DNA of 34,866 nt from Candidatus Cloacimonadota bacterium (GTDB taxonomy: Bacteria > Cloacimonadota > Cloacimonadia > Cloacimonadales > TCS61), in contig JAGGWK010000037.1 in NCBI GenBank assembly GCA_021157525.1, positions 1 to 34,866 of the forward strand, written 5' to 3'. The notes beneath the pieces were generated by a model, which had not been told where the DNA came from, searched no databases, and saw only the letters and a program-made list of their open reading frames with translations. Below, piece after piece: positions 31,137 through 34,866 of the stretch. The translations under genes were made by a program, and so were the position numbers. Each line of letters begins with the position of its first letter. The stretch's first letter is position 1.

Positions 31137-32593
31137 TAATAGTACAATTTCTGGCCGGGATAGATCATCACTACTCCGCCTTTGTTTTTGAGATTGTTGG
31201 AGGCGATAAGGCGGGTTGCCTTGACCCCCAATTTGTAGGCGATGCCACTTACGGAATCACCCTTTTTCACCACGTACACCCGGTCTTTGCCGTTTTTTGT
31301 TGTTCCCGGTGAGCCGTAGAGTTTCAGCTTCTGTCCCGGATGAATCACATTTGACGTCAGTCCGTTGAGGCTTTTGATCTTTGCCACAGTGGTTTTGTAT
31401 TTACGCGCGATATTATAGAGGTTATCCCCGGATTTAACAATGTGATGGGTGAAAAATCCGGCGTTTTTCTTTAAAAACTGTTTTTCCAGATTGGCCAATT
31501 GTACAGCATTTGCCCTGCTTTTTTTGGGGATTACCACCGTGAATGTGCCGGGAGGCAATACGACGTCATTGAGAGCAGAATAGACTTTACGGCTGCGATG
31601 GTAGATTTTTATCCAGGGATTCAGTTCGCACACTTTGCCCACCGTGGTTCCCTGAGCAATGGCCCAGTTGTCTATCTTATAGTGACCTTTGAGGGTAACG
31701 GTTACCCGCTTGTTGTTTTTCAGCAATGGTTCCTCTCGCTCCAGGCGCTTTCCATAGATCGCCTCTTCGTTTTCAAATATCAGTTTGATAGCAGCGGCCC
31801 GCCATACGTAGTTATGCGATTCATTGGAGCGCATCACCAGATCAAAAAAGTGGCGGCCACCCTGTTGTCTGGCAATTTTCGCGATATTGCCGGCTCCGGA
31901 ATTGTAGCAACTTATTGCCAGTAACCAATCTTCCACATCCCGTTTGGCAAGGTAATTATAGCTGTTGTTCAGGTGTTTTGCTGCACTGACGGTTGACTTA
32001 AATACATCCCGACGTTCATCCACAAATTCATCTATCTGCATCCCATAGCCGGTGGCGGTTCCCTTCATAAATTGCCAGATGCCAGCCGCACCTACCCGCG
32101 ATGTAGCCATGGGGCTGAGGTTGCTTTCGGCGACTGCCAGGTATTTGGCATCCAGAGGAACATTGTATTGGGCAAATATAGAATCGAAAATGGCGAAATA
32201 TTTGCCGCTGCGGGGAATGGTTCGATGGGCAGATTTGAGCTCCTGCTTGAATATCTTTTCAAATTTAGCCCGATTTCGTTCGTTTTTCAAATCGAAGAGG
32301 GTGCCAGCAAAAACCATGGAATCGGGAATCTGAAAATTCTGATTCACGGCAATGCGGCTGTTAGACACATCCAAGGCTGTGGAGAGAGAATCAACCGAGA
32401 AAATAAACTCCTGTATCAATGCATAAAGAGAATCGATCTCGGCATCCTTTTGCCTCAGTAATGTGCGTAGGGAATCGGCTTCGTAAGTGGTAAAGCGCAC
32501 CGAAGTAGGATGTGGCTCCTGCGGAGAGATAAGTTCATTGAATGCGCATCCGGTGATGAGCAAGACAATAAGTACGGGGATAATTGATTTCAT
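31136..32593 (-). CDS. Lipoprotein lytic transglycosylase with two LysM domains (MltD-like)
   Basis: ATG 32593 is chosen: AGAGGA lies six bases upstream and gives MKSIIPVLIVLLITGCAF, a signal with lipobox LITGC. The 485-residue protein has a coiled-coil-like stretch (about residues 40-75, DSLRTLLRQKDAEIDSLYAL). A soluble lytic transglycosylase domain follows: LAVAESNLSPMATSRVGAAG with catalytic Glu, GIWQFMKGTATGYGM, and LLAISCYNSGAGNIAKI. Two C-terminal LysM repeats complete it (HHIVKSGDNLYNIARKYKTT; VYVVKKGDSVSGIAYKLGV). It cuts glycan strands of peptidoglycan in the periplasm, anchored to the outer membrane. It lies 11 bases after rfbB. Confidence 0.92.
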   Translation of the reverse strand: MKSIIPVLIVLLITGCAFNELISPQEPHPTSVRFTTYEADSLRTLLRQKDAEIDSLYALIQEFIFSVDSLSTALDVSNSRIAVNQNFQIPDSMVFAGTLFDLKNERNRAKFEKIFKQELKSAHRTIPRSGKYFAIFDSIFAQYNVPLDAKYLAVAESNLSPMATSRVGAAGIWQFMKGTATGYGMQIDEFVDERRDVFKSTVSAAKHLNNSYNYLAKRDVEDWLLAISCYNSGAGNIAKIARQQGGRHFFDLVMRSNESHNYVWRAAAIKLIFENEEAIYGKRLEREEPLLKNNKRVTVTLKGHYKIDNWAIAQGTTVGKVCELNPWIKIYHRSRKVYSALNDVVLPPGTFTVVIPKKSRANAVQLANLEKQFLKKNAGFFTHHIVKSGDNLYNIARKYKTTVAKIKSLNGLTSNVIHPGQKLKLYGSPGTTKNGKDRVYVVKKGDSVSGIAYKLGVKATRLIASNNLKNKGGVVMIYPGQKLYY

Positions 32594-32604
32594 AAACATT
32601 CCTC

Positions 32605-33618
32605 TTATTTGTTTGTGTCGAAGTGGCAATGGTGGGCAGTGGCAGGTTGCTCAAGCCAATGGGGGTGGGAGCAGTACCACTGGATGGTTTCCCGCAGGCC
32701 GTCAGCCAGGGAGATGCGGGGTTTCCACCCCAGAGCAGCGATTTTCTGCCAGTTCAGCGCATAACGCTGGTCGTGGCCCGGGCGATCTGCCACGTGCTGT
32801 ATGCTATTTATTGGCGCATCCAGGATATGTAAAATGGTTTCGATAATCTGGAGATTTGTCAGGCAATCATCGGTTCCGACATTATAAATTTCCCCCGAAG
32901 TGCCATAAAGGAGGACAGTGACGATGGCGGTGCAAAAATCTCTCACATGAATCCAGGAGCGCATCTGCAGGCCGCTACCATAAACGGGTAACGGCTGGTT
33001 TGCCAAAGCGCGGGAGATCATCAGGGGAATGAGTTTTTCAGGAAATTGATGACTGCCATAGTTATTGGTGCTACGCAAAATAATCACCGGCGTTTTCCAG
33101 GTTGTCCACGCTACCTGAGCCAGCATATCACCAGCCGCTTTACTGGCGGCATAGTTGTTTGTCGGTGTCAGCGGAGCCGTTTCTGTGCAGGATGCCGGTG
33201 CTGGAACAGTGCCATAGACTTCATCGGTGGAGATATGTATAAAGCGTGAGATTGCATTTCTGCGAGCTGCATCCAGCAAAATCTGAGTACCCAGAATGTT
33301 GGTACGCAAAAAGGGTTCAGGATCTTTTATCCCTCTATCTACATGGGTTTCTGCGGCAAAATGAACAACCACATCGGGTAAAAAATTACTGAACACCTGA
33401 GCCACTTTGGTAGAATCGGTCACGTCGCCCCGGGTAAATTGGAAATGCGGGTGAGAGTTTACGTCATCCAGATTGTGGAGATTCCCCGCATAGGTAAGGG
33501 CATCAAAGCAGAGAACATGCCAGTGGGGAAATTCGCGCAGGATGTGGCGAATAAAGATCGAGCCAATAAAACCGGCACCACCGGTAACGAGCAGGCGATG
33601 AGAGCTGGTTGCATCCAT
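32605..33618 (-). CDS. rfbB: dTDP-glucose 4,6-dehydratase
   Basis: This 337-residue extended short-chain dehydrogenase has the NAD-binding TGGAGFIGS (residues 12-20), VVHFAAETHVDRGIKDP, the catalytic ISTDEVYG with Thr131-Asp132-Glu133, and Tyr156-x3-Lys160 (YAASK). RSTNNYGSHQFPEKLIPLMI and DRPGHDQRYA are further RfbB-specific blocks. It converts dTDP-glucose to dTDP-4-keto-6-deoxyglucose for rhamnose and other deoxysugars. ATG 33618 lies 2 bases after the cdsA stop. The usual partners rfbA, rfbC and rfbD are not next to it here; it is embedded in an envelope-lipid operon. Confidence 0.93.
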   Translation of the reverse strand: MDATSSHRLLVTGGAGFIGSIFIRHILREFPHWHVLCFDALTYAGNLHNLDDVNSHPHFQFTRGDVTDSTKVAQVFSNFLPDVVVHFAAETHVDRGIKDPEPFLRTNILGTQILLDAARRNAISRFIHISTDEVYGTVPAPASCTETAPLTPTNNYAASKAAGDMLAQVAWTTWKTPVIILRSTNNYGSHQFPEKLIPLMISRALANQPLPVYGSGLQMRSWIHVRDFCTAIVTVLLYGTSGEIYNVGTDDCLTNLQIIETILHILDAPINSIQHVADRPGHDQRYALNWQKIAALGWKPRISLADGLRETIQWYCSHPHWLEQPATAHHCHFDTNK

Positions 33619-33620
33619 GA

Positions 33621-34406
33621 CTAAAAAAACAACCCTTGGAGTAGATAAAAGACCGGAGCGGCCAGGAGCAGGCTGTCGAAGCGATCCAGAAGGCCACCGT
33701 GGCCAGGAAGAAGTTGCGAGCTGTCTTTCACGCCAAAATCACGTTTCAGTACTGACTCCATAAGATCACCCAGTTGGCCGAAAATGCCCACAGAGACTGC
33801 CAGGCTGAAGCCCACCCACAGAGAACGGTGGAATATGAACCAGGTTGCCAGACCACTGATAAGGGCAAAAACGAAACCGGCCAAAAATCCTTCGATGGAT
33901 TTGCTGGGACTGGCTTTGAACACGCCTCGGTGTTTGCCGAATCGCATCCCGATAAAATAGGCGCCGCTATCGGTAATCCAGATAATGCTGAGAAGGGCGA
34001 TGATGAGGAACCTTCCGTCCGGTAAAGAACGGATGCGGACGATGGTGCTGCTGAAAAGCCCGGAGTATATTACCATGAAGAGGCTGGCGGAGATCCGTTG
34101 GATAGCGCCATGATAATCGTGGGTAAAGAGGTCATTTCCCAAAATAATGATAAAAGTAACGGTAATGGCTAACATTGTGGTTTGAAGGTCAAAGAGGGCC
34201 GCTGCCAGATATACCGAAGCACCTAAAAGAAGAATGACTTTCGGTAAAATGACATGACGAGAGAGAAACATCTCTCGCATCTCATAATGCTGGATGACTA
34301 CGACCATGCCGAAGAAGGCGGTTATGGAAAATCCTCCCAGATAGAAGATGGCGAGAAGGAGGGGAATAAATATGATTGCGATAAGAAAACGTTTGATGAG
34401 TTCCAT
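33621..34406 (-). CDS. cdsA: Phosphatidate cytidylyltransferase (CDP-diglyceride synthase)
   Basis: This 261-residue integral membrane protein has about seven to eight hydrophobic segments. It carries the CdsA signature near the C-terminus: SVLKRDFGVKDSSQLLPGHG followed by GLLDRFDS. It makes CDP-diacylglycerol from phosphatidic acid and CTP at the inner membrane. Its ATG lies 2 bases after the uppS stop, the classic uppS-cdsA order. The usual next genes dxr and rseP are absent and replaced by rfbB. Confidence 0.95.
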   Translation of the reverse strand: MELIKRFLIAIIFIPLLLAIFYLGGFSITAFFGMVVVIQHYEMREMFLSRHVILPKVILLLGASVYLAAALFDLQTTMLAITVTFIIILGNDLFTHDYHGAIQRISASLFMVIYSGLFSSTIVRIRSLPDGRFLIIALLSIIWITDSGAYFIGMRFGKHRGVFKASPSKSIEGFLAGFVFALISGLATWFIFHRSLWVGFSLAVSVGIFGQLGDLMESVLKRDFGVKDSSQLLPGHGGLLDRFDSLLLAAPVFYLLQGLFF

Positions 34407-34408
34407 GG

Positions 34409-34866
34409 TTATCTTCCTCCAAAGCGGCGTTTACGCGCCTGATAATCCAGCAGAGCCTGAACAAACTCTGCCTTGGTAAAGTCTGGCCAAAGGGTATTGA
34501 TAAACCATAATTCGCTGTAGGCGCTTTGCCAGATGAGAAAATTGGAAAGCCGCTGTTCTCCGCTGGTGCGTATCACCAGATCAGGGTCTGGTATCCCCGC
34601 CGTATAAAGGGCGTTTGCCAGCATTGTTTCATCGATATCATCAGGAGAAATGATGCCCGCCTGCACGTTTTGGGCAATGATTTTTACGCCTTCTATCAGC
34701 TCTTTGCGGCCGCCATAATTCATGGCAATGTTAAGGTACATTTTGTCATGATGCCAGCTGCGTTTACAGGTTGCCATGGCCTTGGTATAATAATCTTGCT
34801 CCAGATGCTCTTTGCTTCCCAAAAAGTGGATATTTATCTTCTTTTCCAACAATTCATCGATCTCTT
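34409..34866 (-). CDS. uppS: Undecaprenyl diphosphate synthase (partial, N-terminus beyond window)
   Basis: The frame is open to the right edge. 152 residues are visible, with the conserved C-terminal half of cis-prenyltransferases: LNIAMNYGGRKELIEGVKII, DPDLVIRTSGEQRLSNFLIW, QSAYSELWFINTLWPDF and a basic end (DYQARKRRFGGR). The N-terminal part with the catalytic Asp and the farnesyl-diphosphate site should lie outside the window, about 90-100 residues. It makes the C55 lipid carrier for peptidoglycan and surface glycans. The TTG codon at 34852 is internal, not a start. Confidence 0.95.
   Translation of the reverse strand, partial: EIDELLEKKINIHFLGSKEHLEQDYYTKAMATCKRSWHHDKMYLNIAMNYGGRKELIEGVKIIAQNVQAGIISPDDIDETMLANALYTAGIPDPDLVIRTSGEQRLSNFLIWQSAYSELWFINTLWPDFTKAEFVQALLDYQARKRRFGGR

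Noticed and set aside
1-34866. CRISPR array, tRNA, rRNA, or insertion sequence
   Set aside because: No regularly spaced direct repeats, cloverleaf-like sequences with CCA ends, rRNA blocks or transposase motifs were noticed by eye.

Overview
The window is a contiguous bacterial chromosome segment from a Gram-negative member of the FCB (Fibrobacteres-Chlorobi-Bacteroidetes) group. A Cloacimonadota-like lineage is my best guess, by inference only. The grounds are two secreted proteins ending in the short FlgD-like/Por-type C-terminal domain (NYPNPFNPTTEI, then a WNGTD...SSGVY core), a SusC/CirA-style TonB-dependent receptor with a carboxypeptidase-regulatory-like N-domain, several lipoproteins, and two S41 C-terminal processing proteases. 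Most of the DNA has moderate GC; a few stretches (about 200-2000, 6500-7150 and 22500-23700) are visibly AT-rich and look like acquired or accessory material.

Layout. 1-157 is the 3' end of a sorting-domain protein. 269-1991 is an AT-rich two-gene cassette: the three-Cys-motif partner TcmP and a radical SAM/Gp37-Gp68-like three-Cys protein. 2018-2075 holds two tandem hairpins. 2318-3589 is a BaiN/HI0933-family flavoprotein. On the minus strand at 3581-6455 lie a TPR membrane protein, a small beta-barrel-like protein and a two-domain aspartic-protease-like lipoprotein. 6511-7149 is an apparently internally deleted zinc-ribbon/TIR-like effector.

The most striking system is at 7497-11776. A LexA/CI-type self-cleaving repressor is divergent from a tightly coupled operon encoding UmuD, UmuC (Pol V), DinB (Pol IV) and an SRAP/YedK abasic-site protein. 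Two near-identical palindromes (TTAACT-N4-AGTTAA) sit 32 bp apart in the intergenic region and are very probably the operators. This is a self-contained DNA-damage tolerance cassette with its own switch.

11873-16848 contains an RluA pseudouridine synthase, an eroded tract (an SGNH-hydrolase-like lipoprotein pseudogene and a GH130/glutamine-amidotransferase chimeric remnant) around an intact EEP-family hydrolase, then a CBM9-like secreted protein and a PfkB kinase. 16935-19037 is a Prc/CtpA protease with a terminator. It converges on a sigma factor / membrane anti-sigma / triple-PDZ operon (21594 to 19249), which looks like an envelope-stress module. Then follow a HAD phosphatase, a flavodiiron protein (FprA), a secreted OB-fold-like protein with the sorting tail, and the TonB-dependent receptor.

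From 34866 down to about 28300 a long minus-strand operon runs uppS (partial) - cdsA - rfbB - LysM lytic transglycosylase - rimI - tmk - ctpA - possible small ORF. Its genes overlap or are separated by a few bases, combining isoprenoid carrier, phospholipid, sugar-nucleotide and peptidoglycan functions. No tRNA, rRNA, CRISPR array or insertion sequence was recognised.
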